From contig NZ_JBBKTU010000001.1 of the NCBI RefSeq assembly GCF_037892605.1, positions 3,286,001 through 3,350,000 of the forward strand: a DNA stretch of 64,000 nucleotides, in the 5' to 3' direction. The translations under genes and the position numbers were made by a program. The notes under the pieces were generated by a model. That model saw only the letters and a program-made list of their open reading frames with translations, was not told the origin of the DNA and did not search any database. Shown piece after piece: positions 1 through 9,548 of this stretch. The first letter of the stretch is position 1. Every line of letters begins with the position of its first letter. Source of the stretch: Lacibacter sp. H407 (GTDB taxonomy: Bacteria; Bacteroidota; Bacteroidia; Chitinophagales; Chitinophagaceae).

Positions 1-1
1 T

Positions 2-1141
2 CCGGCTTACGAGGACAATGTGCTTTTGCAAACTGATTACATCCATGGCTTTGGGAAAGATGGAAAATTTGAAACTGGTTTGAAGGGTGCAATGCGTCGC
101 ATTACTAATGAGTTTTTAGTGGAAGGACAGGATAGTGTATCATCAGTTTGGTCGCCACTTACAGGCTTTGATAATAACATGGAATTTACGGAGCAGGTAT
201 ACGCAGTGTATGGTTTGCTTGGAAATAAAGTGAAGAAGTTTTCGTATCAGCTGGGGTTACGTGCCGAGTTAACAGCCATGCGTACCGGCTTAACCAAAAC
301 CAATGAAGTAAATGAACGCACTTACTTCAATGTATTTCCATCTTCCAGTTTTTCGTATGAATTGAATGAAAAAAATACAATTCAATTCAGTTATAGTTAT
401 CGCATCAACCGACCCAATTTCAGAAACCTGACACCGTTTGCAGATTTTTCTGATCCACTCGTTTATTTTGTTGGAAACCCAAATTTGAATCCTGAGTTCA
501 CACATTCAATGGAAGCAGGTCATTTAGTTGACTGGGGTTCAGGGTCGTTACTTTCGGGTGTGTATTACCGTTATAAAACAGGTGTGGTAGAACGGATCCG
601 CAGGGTCAAATCTGACACAAGTATTATTATTCCTGTAAATCTTTCTACACAACGGGAACTCGGACTTGAAATGACAGCTGCCATAAAGCTTGCAGAATGG
701 TGGAGTGTAAACAGTACGGTCAATTTTTTCCGTGCAGTTGCAAATGGAAGATATGATACTACAATTCTGCAAAGCAAAACTGTTTCGTGGACAAACAGAA
801 CCACTTCTAAAATGACCTTTTTTAAAGAACTGGATTTTCAGGCATCGGTGAATTATGAATCGCCACGTGTTACTACACAAGGAAGAACGTTGGCGATCTA
901 TTCCATTGATCTGGGTTTGGTAAAAGATGTGTTTAAAGACAAAGGCACACTTACGTTTAACGTACGTGATCTGCTGAACAGTCGCAGAAGAAGATCGATC
1001 GTTGATATACCCGGCTATTATTCCAGTTCCGATTTTTTATGGCGTCCACGGCAAATGACATTGACGTTGAACTTTCGAATCAATCAACAAAAAGTACAAC
1101 GTGAAGAAAAAGGAAATGATGATGGCGGATTTGAAAATTAA
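2..1141 (+). CDS. outer membrane beta-barrel protein, C-terminal part (5' end outside window)
   Basis: The reading frame is open back to the first bases, so this is the last 379 codons of a longer gene; the GTG at position 20 is not taken as a start. The sequence alternates aromatic and polar residues in beta-strand fashion and holds the NPNLNPE stretch with YRINRPNFRNL before it, typical of the large barrel domain of the outer-membrane beta-barrel family related to TonB-dependent receptors in Bacteroidota. It ends in a strand (QMTLTLNFRI) followed by a charged tail. The family sits in the outer membrane; its substrate cannot be told because the N-terminal carboxypeptidase-like and plug parts are missing. 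The gene converges on the dCMP deaminase gene with a 17-bp gap. Confidence 0.85.
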   Translation, partial: PAYEDNVLLQTDYIHGFGKDGKFETGLKGAMRRITNEFLVEGQDSVSSVWSPLTGFDNNMEFTEQVYAVYGLLGNKVKKFSYQLGLRAELTAMRTGLTKTNEVNERTYFNVFPSSSFSYELNEKNTIQFSYSYRINRPNFRNLTPFADFSDPLVYFVGNPNLNPEFTHSMEAGHLVDWGSGSLLSGVYYRYKTGVVERIRRVKSDTSIIIPVNLSTQRELGLEMTAAIKLAEWWSVNSTVNFFRAVANGRYDTTILQSKTVSWTNRTTSKMTFFKELDFQASVNYESPRVTTQGRTLAIYSIDLGLVKDVFKDKGTLTFNVRDLLNSRRRRSIVDIPGYYSSSDFLWRPRQMTLTLNFRINQQKVQREEKGNDDGGFEN

Positions 1142-1158
1142 GATCGCTTAAAGTTTAT

Positions 1159-1656
1159 TTATACATGCTTTTCATGAAACGACAGTTCAATGCTGTCGAT
1201 CTTTGATTCCACTTTCCGGTAACTGACACCAGCTGTTCCAAGCATCCGTTTCGATGCAAGTGATGCGTCGCTCTCAGCATATTTATCCGATAGAAAGATC
1301 ACTTCAGTAATGCCCGACTGTATGATGGCTTTTGCACATTCGTTACAGGGAAACAAAGCTGTATAAATTCTGCAGCCATGCAAGTCCATCCCGATATTAT
1401 TTAAAATTGCATTGAGTTCTGCGTGACATACGTAGGGATATTTTGTTTGCAGAAATTCACCTTGTTTCTCCCATGGAAATTCATCATCATCGCAACCGGC
1501 CGGTAACCCGTTATAACCTGCTCCCACAATTTTATTTTTGCTGTTTACAATGCAGGCGCCAACCTGTGTGGACGGATCCTTACTTCGTTTAGCCGACAAT
1601 AAGGCGACGCCCATAAAGTATTCATCCCAGGAAATATAATTGGTTCGTTTGCTCAT
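1159..1656 (-). CDS. dCMP/cytidine deaminase family protein
   Basis: A 165-residue zinc-dependent deaminase. The zinc site is complete: His78-Ala-Glu80 (HAELNA) supplies one ligand and the proton shuttle, and Cys104 and Cys107 (PCNEC) supply the other two. Length and the early motif [10 protein letters not shown] match deoxycytidylate deaminases (ComEB/DCTD type), which turn dCMP into dUMP for thymidylate synthesis in the cytoplasm. The ATG start gives [15 protein letters not shown], a usual N-terminus for the family. It stands alone, convergent with the upstream barrel gene. A ComE-type competence role cannot be inferred, since no other competence gene is near. Confidence 0.92.
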   Translation of the reverse strand: MSKRTNYISWDEYFMGVALLSAKRSKDPSTQVGACIVNSKNKIVGAGYNGLPAGCDDDEFPWEKQGEFLQTKYPYVCHAELNAILNNIGMDLHGCRIYTALFPCNECAKAIIQSGITEVIFLSDKYAESDASLASKRMLGTAGVSYRKVESKIDSIELSFHEKHV

Positions 1657-2079
1657 ATGTATAACTGCATTGCTTTAATAAGTTTCGCAAAAGGTGAAGG
1701 TAATATGAAACCTTGTTTTAAAATCAACAGGAAACTTCTTCGCCTGATGGTAACTGAAATTTTCACGAAAAAATTTGAATAACCCAAAGGGAAACAACTA
1801 CTTACATGCTAATCGTGTTTTTACTTAGTAGTTTGTCTATTTACTTAAAACCGAATTTTACTAGTTTTACATCGAATTAGTAAGTGTTTTTATCTATCCA
1901 ATCCCAATGAAAATGAATAATTCCTCAGCGTTTACCCTTATTCAGTTTCATAAGTATTTACGGGATTCGATTAAAATGAACAAACCGAAAGGTGGCTGAT
2001 TACGTACGTAGAAAACCGTACAATAACCAGCAGTTCATCGTAGCAACACGTATGAATTCAGTAATTCTAATCTGTACTT
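1657..2079. other. intergenic region, 423 bp, divergent upstream regions
   Basis: This spacer separates the starts of the deaminase (minus) and the T9SS protein (plus), so both promoters should lie here. It is AT-rich, with runs such as ATTTACTTAAAACCG near 1840. I find no exact TAnnTTTG box. A 30-codon frame at 1907-1999 is too short and unsupported to call as a gene. I see no RNA gene or repeat here. Confidence 0.5.
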
Positions 2080-4098
2080 ATGAAACATTTTTTACCTGTA
2101 GTTATTTTTTTTGCAATCATCAGCACCGATGTTTGTGCACAACTAACAAATGGTGGCACACTCGCCAACTTTACGATTGATGCCGATACAAGAGTCGGTT
2201 ACGCAAAGTCTGGTACCACAACTCTTCTCGCTTACAACAACGACGATTGGTTTTTGCCAACATCCTATCCCGGAACAGGAAAGGGCGTGATTGACACAAC
2301 CGGCACATCGACTTTTCGCACCAGACTGATGGCAGGCGATAATATCTCTTTCAGCCGCCGCATGAACGTTGTGAATAACACAGTTGTTAATGGCAGAATA
2401 TGGGTGGATGGGTTGTATGTAAGAGATTATTCAGGCAGCAGTGTAGGTTCAACATATACTTACGATAGCACAACCTTTGGCAATGCCGCAAAAAATGCCG
2501 ACAATCCAAACACAGGATGGAATGTAGGTACTCAAACCATTCCCAGTAAAGTTGATTTGATCGACGGCTTTGCTCATTTACGCAGAGATGGCAGTTCGCC
2601 TAGTGATTCTTTGTGGATGAATTTTGGAATCACAACACTCGGCGTATTGGGTACCCGTTATTACGATATTGAGCTTTTCAAAAAATCATGCGTTTATAAC
2701 AGCACAACCGGCTTATTCAGTACTGGTGGTACTGAAGGAGGGCATTCAGAATGGAAATTTAATGCCAGCGGGCAAATTATTCAAACAGGCGACTTGATTA
2801 TTTCGGCTACGTTCAGCCCTGGTGCAGCACCCATATTGGATATTCGTATTTGGGTTTCTGCAACAACGCACAGTACGGTAAACCCTGCTTTCTTTAATTT
2901 TAATTCGAATTTTGATATGCCATCCGGGGGTAGTTATGGCTATGCACAAATTGTTTCAAACGCCAATACAACTGCATTTGGTGCCGGTACCTCAAACTAT
3001 AGCGTATTAGGACTTACAGATACAACTTATGCCACACCATGGGGCACAACTACATTTAATGCGTCGAATACACAACGCATCTGGTCGCAAAATTTTGATC
3101 AACTTCAATTTGTTGAAACAGGAATTAATTTAACACGTATTGGTTTAGATCCTTCATTGTACACAGCATTAGGTATGGGACAATGTTCGCCCTTATTTAA
3201 TTCAGTTTTCTTTAAATCAAGATCATCTGCATCGTTTACATCAAACCTGCAGGACTTTATGGGGCCTTATGATTTCGGAGCTTTGCCTGCGGCCTCAACT
3301 GTTGCAGCATCTTCTAATTTTCCGGCATTGTGTCCTAACAACCCGGTAAGTACACTTTTTGTAAATAATGCAGTGAGCTCATCCATTTATGAATGGAGTA
3401 CACCTAACGGCAGCATCACTACCAATCCTGCAAGCGGCACATCAATCGACATTAATGGCCCCGGTATTTATTATGTTGCCCAGCGTTTATTCAGTGGATG
3501 CGAAGTATATGCAACAGACACAATACAGATAGTTTATTCCAGCGGAAGTTGTTCGGTTTTGCCAAGCTCTAAAATTGAGATCAACGGAACTGTAAAAGCA
3601 AATAAGGCAACAGTTAGCTGGAGAGTTGAAGATGAATTACTTTCTTTAAGTAAAAAGTTTGTGGTTGAAAGAACTATTAACAATAGTACTTATGCAACAG
3701 TTGCCGAGGTTAACGCAGAGACGGGCAAAACTGTTTATTCAATTGATGATCTTCTTTCTGCTCCTGCTGCCGGGTACAATTACCGGATAAGAATCGTTAA
3801 GAAAGATAATACCGGTGCTTATTCTTCTTCTATTCTTGTAAAAACAAAACACATGGAGAATGAAGTAAGTTTTTATCCAAACCCGGCTCAAAATGAATTG
3901 AATTATTATACAGGGACAACAGCAAAAAATGCACAGTTGGCAATCTATGATATGTCCGGCGCTATGATGCAGCAAACAATGTTTTCCGGTAATAATGTTC
4001 GATTGAATATCAGTTTACTTAAATCAGGTACATATTATTTAAAGGTGCAGCAACAGGATGGAAGCGAAGCGAAGTCGCACAAGTTTGTTAAACTCTAA
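2080..4098 (+). CDS. secreted protein with T9SS type A C-terminal sorting domain
   Basis: A 672-residue exported protein. Residues 1-21 form a signal peptide (basic Lys, hydrophobic core, cleavage after VCA). The long middle is rich in Thr, Ser, Gly and Asn, as in surface adhesins or polysaccharide-binding proteins, with no catalytic motif that I recognise. A PKD/Ig-like portion lies around residues 430-490. The last ~75 residues hold FYPNPAQNELNYY, then IYDMSGAMM and GTYYLKVQ, the standard T9SS type A signal that sends cargo through the Por/Gld system to the cell surface or medium. The gene ends at a strong bidirectional terminator shared with the peptidase downstream. Its function is unknown. 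Confidence 0.85.
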   Translation: MKHFLPVVIFFAIISTDVCAQLTNGGTLANFTIDADTRVGYAKSGTTTLLAYNNDDWFLPTSYPGTGKGVIDTTGTSTFRTRLMAGDNISFSRRMNVVNNTVVNGRIWVDGLYVRDYSGSSVGSTYTYDSTTFGNAAKNADNPNTGWNVGTQTIPSKVDLIDGFAHLRRDGSSPSDSLWMNFGITTLGVLGTRYYDIELFKKSCVYNSTTGLFSTGGTEGGHSEWKFNASGQIIQTGDLIISATFSPGAAPILDIRIWVSATTHSTVNPAFFNFNSNFDMPSGGSYGYAQIVSNANTTAFGAGTSNYSVLGLTDTTYATPWGTTTFNASNTQRIWSQNFDQLQFVETGINLTRIGLDPSLYTALGMGQCSPLFNSVFFKSRSSASFTSNLQDFMGPYDFGALPAASTVAASSNFPALCPNNPVSTLFVNNAVSSSIYEWSTPNGSITTNPASGTSIDINGPGIYYVAQRLFSGCEVYATDTIQIVYSSGSCSVLPSSKIEINGTVKANKATVSWRVEDELLSLSKKFVVERTINNSTYATVAEVNAETGKTVYSIDDLLSAPAAGYNYRIRIVKKDNTGAYSSSILVKTKHMENEVSFYPNPAQNELNYYTGTTAKNAQLAIYDMSGAMMQQTMFSGNNVRLNISLLKSGTYYLKVQQQDGSEAKSHKFVKL

Positions 4099-4136
4099 CT
4101 TATTCTCTGGTTGATTTACAGTTTGTTTATTTAGTT

Positions 4137-4176
4137 AAATGCATGAAGCCTTGTTTTTACAAGGCTTCATGCATTT
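4137..4176. terminator. bidirectional hairpin terminator
   Basis: A perfect 17-bp stem (AAATGCATGAAGCCTTG paired with its reverse complement) closes a 6-base TTTTTA loop. It lies between the convergent T9SS gene (stop 4098) and M28 peptidase gene (stop 4190) and can serve both. Confidence 0.85.
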
Positions 4177-4189
4177 AAAAGAGTTGCGA

Positions 4190-5752
4190 TTATCTTGCGG
4201 GTGCCGGTTGCGGCATTTCTTTTCTTGGTAGTTTCTCCTCACGCTGTGCTGTGTTGTACACAAACGTTGCTACAATTACAGCCATTTGTTTCAGATCATC
4301 CGGGATCAGGTGATCGTAACTATCCATTGTTGTATGATGTGTACGTGTATCGTATTCAATTTCATCCTGTATAAACTGGAAGCCCGGAATACCCAACTCG
4401 TTAAATGAAATATGATCAGTACCACCAGTGTTTTGTAACGTAAGGGTAGAAGCGCCCATTTCTTTAAATGGTTCCAACCATTTTGCAAAAATCGGTTGCA
4501 CGCCGGTATTGCCTTCTAAGTAAACACCTCTTATTTTTCCTGTACCATTATCAATGTTATAGTAAGCAGAAATTTTTCCCTGTTCGGGTTTTACTTCTTT
4601 GGTAACACGATCGCCTACATGGTTCTTGATCCAGCCTCTTGAACCAAGTAAACCTTGTTCTTCACCACTCCATAACGCAATGCGGATCGTACGTTTCGGT
4701 TGCAGGTTGAGCGCTTTAAAAATTCGCATCACTTCAAGCATTACAGCACTGCCGCTTGCATTATCTGTTGCGCCGGTTGATCCCTGCCAGCTGTCTAAAT
4801 GTGCACCCAGCATTACGACTTCATCTTTCAGTTTTGGATCAGTACCTTTTATTTCGCCAATTACATTATAACCTTTTACATCATTACCGGTAAACTCCGA
4901 TTGTACATCCAGCTCCATCATAACAGGAGTGCCATTATTTACAAGCCGGTTGATGGTTTTGATATCTTCAAACGAAACAGCAATTTCCAGAACAGAAGGT
5001 TTGCCATTGGTGAAATCAACACGTGATCCTGCCGGCCCTTGTACAAACACAGTACCATCGTGCGATGCTGCACTGCTGGTTAGGTAAGCGGCTGCACCTT
5101 CGCTGGTAATGAGTTCTTTGATGAGTGTGTTCAAACGTTGTGCTGCACCAAAACGTCCGAACTGTGCATTGCCACCGGGACGTGGTGTTGGTGGCTGCGG
5201 TTTATAATCAGCCATTTTCTTTAAGTCTTCTTCGGTGTAGCGGTTAGCATCGGGTTTAAAGCTGTGCTTATATTCATCCACACGATTTACCAAAACTATT
5301 TTACCGGCCAGCTTGCCTTTGTATTGCATCAGTTCGGTTGAGTCTTTTACATTGATCACCACTACTTGCGCTTTTTGCAAACCTTTGGTGCTTTGTGTCC
5401 ATGTTTTTGGATAAGCGATCATGGGTTTGTAATACGGAGCTGTCATAGCTACATAACTTTTTTTCAATTCCCAACCTTTGCCGAAATCGCCCCAGGCTTC
5501 CAGTCCTGCTTTATCGGCGCCCCATTTTTTTAATTGACTCACGGCGTAATCCGCAGCACGGTAATAGCCGGGTGAATTGGTTAAACGTGGTCCGCTTACA
5601 TCCGTTAAATGGAACGCAATGTTCATGATCTGCGAATTAACCGTGCCTTCCTGAATGATCTTGTTGATGATAGTAAGATCTGTTTTTTCTTCCTGGGCAA
5701 CTACAGAAATTGTGCTGAAGAGCAACCCTGTAAAAAGCAAGAATTTTCTCAT
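4190..5752 (-). CDS. M28 family zinc aminopeptidase (carboxypeptidase Q-like), secreted
   Basis: A 520-residue exopeptidase with a signal peptide (residues 1-19, cleaved near VVAQ). The catalytic domain holds the two-zinc site: His318 (GAHLDSW), bridging Asp330 (ATDNASG), the general base and ligand Glu364-Glu365 (GEEQG), Asp401 (NIDNG) and His473 (THHTTMD). A protease-associated insert, likely residues 125-280, comes before the catalytic part, as in PGCP/carboxypeptidase Q. The family removes amino acids from peptide ends in the periplasm or outside the cell. The C-terminus is Pro/Arg-rich and lacks a T9SS domain. It appears to be transcribed alone and ends at the shared hairpin. Confidence 0.93.
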   Translation of the reverse strand: MRKFLLFTGLLFSTISVVAQEEKTDLTIINKIIQEGTVNSQIMNIAFHLTDVSGPRLTNSPGYYRAADYAVSQLKKWGADKAGLEAWGDFGKGWELKKSYVAMTAPYYKPMIAYPKTWTQSTKGLQKAQVVVINVKDSTELMQYKGKLAGKIVLVNRVDEYKHSFKPDANRYTEEDLKKMADYKPQPPTPRPGGNAQFGRFGAAQRLNTLIKELITSEGAAAYLTSSAASHDGTVFVQGPAGSRVDFTNGKPSVLEIAVSFEDIKTINRLVNNGTPVMMELDVQSEFTGNDVKGYNVIGEIKGTDPKLKDEVVMLGAHLDSWQGSTGATDNASGSAVMLEVMRIFKALNLQPKRTIRIALWSGEEQGLLGSRGWIKNHVGDRVTKEVKPEQGKISAYYNIDNGTGKIRGVYLEGNTGVQPIFAKWLEPFKEMGASTLTLQNTGGTDHISFNELGIPGFQFIQDEIEYDTRTHHTTMDSYDHLIPDDLKQMAVIVATFVYNTAQREEKLPRKEMPQPAPAR

Positions 5753-5882
5753 GTTATTTGGTTTGTTGTTGAGGGATTGGCCGCCGTAGCGGAATAAGAT
5801 TGAAAATACAGATAGGTTTTGAAATAACAGACAGAATCTTAACAGCGGCTGAATAGGGTGTTGTATGGTGCTGTAGAAGATG

Positions 5883-7118
5883 CTACAATTCTACATAATC
5901 CAGATCTTTTGCAAAGGTTTCTTTCGTTTTTATAACCGAGTAAATACCAATGGCAAGGATGATGATACCTGTAACCCATGCACCCGTAATGTAATCATTG
6001 AATACAATATTGCTTCGCAGAAACTGGAATAATAATAACATCAAAGGCAGAAAACCACGTACAAGATTGGGAACCGATACGGTTACTGTTGACCGCAAGT
6101 TGGTGCCGAACTGTTCTGCACTCATGGTGATGTATAACACCGAAATACCTGAACCAAAACCAAGCCCCATGCAGATGAGGTACATGTTAAATGCACTTCC
6201 TCCTCCTCTGAACACAAAGAACAACAGGATGAAGAAAGCTGTAATGCCATAGAAGATGTACAATGTTTTCTTCCGGCTTTTTAAATAGTTACTTAAAAGT
6301 CCGGCACCCATATCGCCAAACACCAACGCAACATATTGTAACATCAATGCTTTTGGTTGATCGAAACCTGCAATACCGAATTGCTTTGCAAACTCATCAG
6401 AAAAACTGATGATTATACCAATGATATACCATACCGGTAAACCAATGGTAATGGCACGCAGGTAACGCAGAAAACGTTCTTTGTTATTCAGAAGCATGAA
6501 ATAATTACCACGAGGTGTGTTATCTTTTTTTACAGATGTAAACATGCTGCTCTCAAGAAATCCTGCACGCAGAAACAAAAGCGCAAGCCCCATGCCGCCT
6601 CCAATAAAATAACAAAGCCGCCAGTTTTCATCACTCAAATAATGAATGAAATAAGCAGTGATGGTACCAAATACACCACTGGTTGCAATAATAGTTGCCC
6701 CAAGCCCTCTTTTTTCTTTTGGTAGCAGTTCACTTGTTAAGGTGATGCTGGCACCTAATTCGCCGGCCAATCCTAATGCAGCAATGAAGCGTACCAACCT
6801 GTATTGTTCAACATCTGTTACAAAGCCATTCGCAACTGTTGCAAGTGAATAGAGTAAGATGGAACTGAAGAGTACACTTTTCCGTCCTTTCTTATCGCCC
6901 AATATACCCCAAAGAATTCCACCGATCGTTAAGCCAAGCATTTGCCAGCTCAATAAATTTTCACCAATATTTTTTAATTCGTTTTCGGGAACACCTAAGT
7001 CAGTAAGACTGGAACGCCGGGTGATATTGAACAGCAGCAGATCATAAATATCAACAAAGAATCCTAAAGCTCCTACGATAACAGGAAGGGAGAAAATGCC
7101 GTATTGTTTTGGTTGCAT
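5883..7118 (-). CDS. MFS transporter, substrate unknown
   Basis: A 411-residue membrane protein with about twelve hydrophobic segments. The loop between helices 2 and 3 carries the major facilitator signature (GDKKGRKSVLFSS), and a second acidic motif follows in RFIAALGLAGELG. The N-terminus FFVDIYDLLLFN resembles the metabolite:H+ symporter and sugar-porter branches, but no substrate signature is clear. It acts in the inner membrane. Its neighbours (peptidase upstream in coordinates, ion channel downstream) do not reveal a pathway. The ATG start gives a short cytoplasmic tail directly before helix 1. Confidence 0.85.
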   Translation of the reverse strand: MQPKQYGIFSLPVIVGALGFFVDIYDLLLFNITRRSSLTDLGVPENELKNIGENLLSWQMLGLTIGGILWGILGDKKGRKSVLFSSILLYSLATVANGFVTDVEQYRLVRFIAALGLAGELGASITLTSELLPKEKRGLGATIIATSGVFGTITAYFIHYLSDENWRLCYFIGGGMGLALLFLRAGFLESSMFTSVKKDNTPRGNYFMLLNNKERFLRYLRAITIGLPVWYIIGIIISFSDEFAKQFGIAGFDQPKALMLQYVALVFGDMGAGLLSNYLKSRKKTLYIFYGITAFFILLFFVFRGGGSAFNMYLICMGLGFGSGISVLYITMSAEQFGTNLRSTVTVSVPNLVRGFLPLMLLLFQFLRSNIVFNDYITGAWVTGIIILAIGIYSVIKTKETFAKDLDYVEL

Positions 7119-7161
7119 GAAAGCTGATTAGAAACGGAAGATAAAAATAATTTGGATGTTG

Positions 7162-7236
7162 CCCACGTCTCGGTTCGTGTCTCACAAACCTGAAGAAATT
7201 AAAATAGGATCGTGGGACACGAACCAAGGCGTTCGA
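7162..7236. repeat. paired REP-like palindromes (REPIN-like), copy 1
   Basis: Two short hairpins in inverted order. 7172-7190 is GGTTCGTG-TCT-CACAAACC; 7207-7225 is GGATCGTG-GGA-CACGAACC, close to the reverse complement of the first. They are 16 bp apart and the outer flank ends in AAGGCGTT. The whole can fold into one long stem, the layout of REP doublets. It sits just beyond the 3' end of the potassium channel gene. Confidence 0.7.
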
Positions 7237-7248
7237 TGTAGTAAATCG

Positions 7249-8073
7249 TTATTGATGAGTCAAACTGTTGCCACAGTGTTTGCAATAGCTGGCATCAACA
7301 TCGTGTCCTTCCCGTCCGCATGCGGGACAGGATTCATGTTGCTCCCGTTTGTGACGCATGGCTGCCGTCATCTCAGATGTTACTATGCCGGTTGGTACTG
7401 CAATAATAGCGTAGCCAATAAACATAATAACACTGGCGAATAATTTACCCAGCGTTGTTACAGGTGAAATATCGCCATAACCAACAGTAGTGATGGTTAC
7501 AATTGCCCAGTAAATACTTTCGGGTATACTGCTGAATCCATTTTGTCCATGTTCCAGCAAATACATCACCGAACCAAGGATGATCACAATGGTAAATACA
7601 ACGAGCATGAAGATGGTGATCTTGTTCAAACTGGCCCGAATAGCATGTCGCAGGAAACGTATCTCACCCAAAAAATGCGTGAGTTTAAAAATGCGGAAAA
7701 TCCGAAGCAATCGAAGTGACCGCAACACCATCAATGATTGTGTGCCTGCAATAAACAGACTGAGGAAAGAGGGGAGGATGGCAAGGATATCGATCAACCC
7801 AATAAAACTTAACGCATATTTCAATGGTTTTTCCAGTGTTAATAATCGCAGGATATATTCGAGTGTAAACAGAACGGTAAGTATCCATTCCAGTGTTAAA
7901 AACAATCGCCCGTATTGTTGATGCAATGTTGCAATGCTGTCGAGCATTACAATGAAGATGCTGGTTACAATTGTTATCAGTAATCCAATATCAAAAGCTT
8001 TACCGGCTTTGGTATTACTTTCAAAAATAATGGCGTGGAGTTTCTCCCGGCTGCTATTGGAAAGTAAAGGCAT
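7249..8073 (-). CDS. voltage-gated-type potassium channel with C-terminal zinc ribbon
   Basis: A 274-residue six-helix ion channel. The voltage-sensor-like S4 is arginine-rich (RSLRLLRIFRIFKL, about residues 118-131). The pore loop has the K+ selectivity filter TVGYGD at residues 196-201, followed by an inner helix. The short cytoplasmic tail ends in a rubredoxin-like zinc ribbon, CPAC...CKHC (Cys249, 252, 264, 267), an unusual addition that could sense metal or redox state or hold the tetramer together (inference). It acts in the inner membrane as a tetramer. It is flanked on both sides by paired REP-like palindromes. Confidence 0.93.
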   Translation of the reverse strand: MPLLSNSSREKLHAIIFESNTKAGKAFDIGLLITIVTSIFIVMLDSIATLHQQYGRLFLTLEWILTVLFTLEYILRLLTLEKPLKYALSFIGLIDILAILPSFLSLFIAGTQSLMVLRSLRLLRIFRIFKLTHFLGEIRFLRHAIRASLNKITIFMLVVFTIVIILGSVMYLLEHGQNGFSSIPESIYWAIVTITTVGYGDISPVTTLGKLFASVIMFIGYAIIAVPTGIVTSEMTAAMRHKREQHESCPACGREGHDVDASYCKHCGNSLTHQ

Positions 8074-8159
8074 GCTGCAATTTATTACTTTCTGTGGTTA
8101 AGCTGTGGGTAATTCGATATTGAAGGAAGTTGGCGGTCTATTTCAAAAGTTGATAGATC

Positions 8160-8228
8160 TACGCCCTGGTTCGTGTCTCACGAACCGGAAGAATATTAAA
8201 TTGGTTCATGGGACATGAAACAACGCAT
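8160..8228. repeat. paired REP-like palindromes (REPIN-like), copy 2
   Basis: The first hairpin, 8168-8186, is the perfect palindrome GGTTCGTGTCTCACGAACC. The second, 8203-8221, is GGTTCATG-GGA-CATGAAAC, in inverted order. The left flank (ACGCCCTGG) is the inverse of the right flank of copy 1. It sits between the channel gene start and the alpha/beta hydrolase stop. Confidence 0.72.
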
Positions 8229-8248
8229 CAGGTTTTACAACTGTAATT

Positions 8249-9277
8249 TTAATGAGCCAGAAATTCACGGATTGTTTTCAAATACAGCTCTGGCTGTTCA
8301 ATAGATAGAGCATGTCCTGCATTGGGAATTACTGCCAGCCTATGATTTGGAAAAAGTTCCATGTATTCGTCAGTAAATCCCCAGTGCTGATTATCGTACT
8401 GTGCTTTCATTACTAAAACAGGAATAGTAGAATGCAGCAACTGAGGTCTTGGATCCTTCACAGTGAGTAGATTTTTAAATGTCATGATGGCTGCATAAAA
8501 ACCGCCGCCAGGCTCGGGCGGAGCAATTTTGGACGTATCACGTACTGTTGATTTGTTTACTTCATATTCAAGGTATGTTTCAAATTCATCTGCTTCTTTA
8601 TCGCCAGCTATCTTCCATCCGAAACGTGTTGCAAAAAAAGCCATTGCTTTTGTACGGATGTTATTCGCTTTCTTATTTCCCTGCGCATTACTGAAAACCG
8701 GTGCTTGTAAATGCAGGCTGTCGGGAGCTTTTACTGAAAGTAATTCTTTTCGAAACGGATAGATAGGGCCGGGGCAGGTAAAAATTATTTTGTCAATTTT
8801 TGTTTGATTTTCTGCTGCAAACAACACCGCTAAAATAGCACCCCATGAATGCCCGATTAAAATCACTTTCTCTGCGCCAATTTCTTTAATGATCTCTTCC
8901 AAGTCTTTTCGATGCCTTTCAGGAGTGTAGCCGGAAATATTTTTCAGTCTTGCCGATTGACCGCTTCCTATCTGGTCGTACAGATACACATCATAACCAT
9001 CATCAGAAAAGTTTGAACGTAATTGAATTGCTTCATCTGTAAGAGCACCACCCGGGCCTCCGTTTAAAAAAATAAGTGGAAAAGATTTTTTAGTTCCTTT
9101 TCCTTTGAAGTACGTATAACCAATTTCTGATCCGGTTGATAAATGCCAGAACTGTGTATCTGCCCTCGGCTGCAATTTGGGTACATCATATTGTCTGGGA
9201 AAAAATACATGTACCAGGAAGATCACTGATGTAATAAGTACTAAGTATGCCGATGCTTTGAGCAATGTTCTTTTCAT
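8249..9277 (-). CDS. alpha/beta hydrolase, prolyl aminopeptidase-like
   Basis: A 342-residue serine hydrolase with an N-terminal membrane anchor or uncleaved signal (about residues 8-26). The oxyanion-side motif NGGPGG (residues 72-77) is that of the proline iminopeptidase group (usually HGGPG). The nucleophile elbow is GHSWG with Ser144; the other likely triad members are Asp295 (QYDNQ) and His322 (NAGHA). The family removes N-terminal proline from peptides or hydrolyses related esters; here it probably acts at the periplasmic face of the membrane. The substrate is not certain from sequence alone. It is a single gene with repeat-containing spacers on both sides. Confidence 0.85.
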   Translation of the reverse strand: MKRTLLKASAYLVLITSVIFLVHVFFPRQYDVPKLQPRADTQFWHLSTGSEIGYTYFKGKGTKKSFPLIFLNGGPGGALTDEAIQLRSNFSDDGYDVYLYDQIGSGQSARLKNISGYTPERHRKDLEEIIKEIGAEKVILIGHSWGAILAVLFAAENQTKIDKIIFTCPGPIYPFRKELLSVKAPDSLHLQAPVFSNAQGNKKANNIRTKAMAFFATRFGWKIAGDKEADEFETYLEYEVNKSTVRDTSKIAPPEPGGGFYAAIMTFKNLLTVKDPRPQLLHSTIPVLVMKAQYDNQHWGFTDEYMELFPNHRLAVIPNAGHALSIEQPELYLKTIREFLAH

Positions 9278-9464
9278 TTGCTTTAGAACGGTTATAAGAT
9301 TGCGATAGTATGTTGCAATGCAGTAGTCTTACGCCTTGATTTGTTCGCAGCAAGGTCTCCCAATAGTTAAAGATGATTGACAGCAGCAAGCTTGGTTGCG
9401 ACGCAGCGTGCTCGAATAAAAGCTGTTAAACTGAAACACGCAATGTCCCCGTCAGCTTAGTTCC

Positions 9465-9497
9465 ACACCTTAGTTTGTGTCTCACGAACCAAAGGAT
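9465..9497. repeat. solo REP-like palindrome
   Basis: 9472-9490 reads AGTTTGTG-TCT-CACGAACC, one arm of the doublets seen at 7.2 and 8.2 kb, with the AAAGG flank kept. No inverted partner is visible nearby, so it is a single half-element. Confidence 0.6.
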
Positions 9498-9548
9498 TAG
9501 ATGTAAGCTGATGCAAATTATTTGTACTGCGGTTGACAGCAAATAAAA

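Noticed and set aside
1907-1999. 30-codon frame (MKMNNSSAFTLIQFH...) upstream of the T9SS gene
   Set aside because: Too short, no family resemblance, no promoter or start signal; could be chance in AT-rich DNA.
1992-2180. 62-aa frame overlapping the T9SS gene start
   Set aside because: Overlaps the signal peptide of a clear gene in another frame and has no protein-like pattern.
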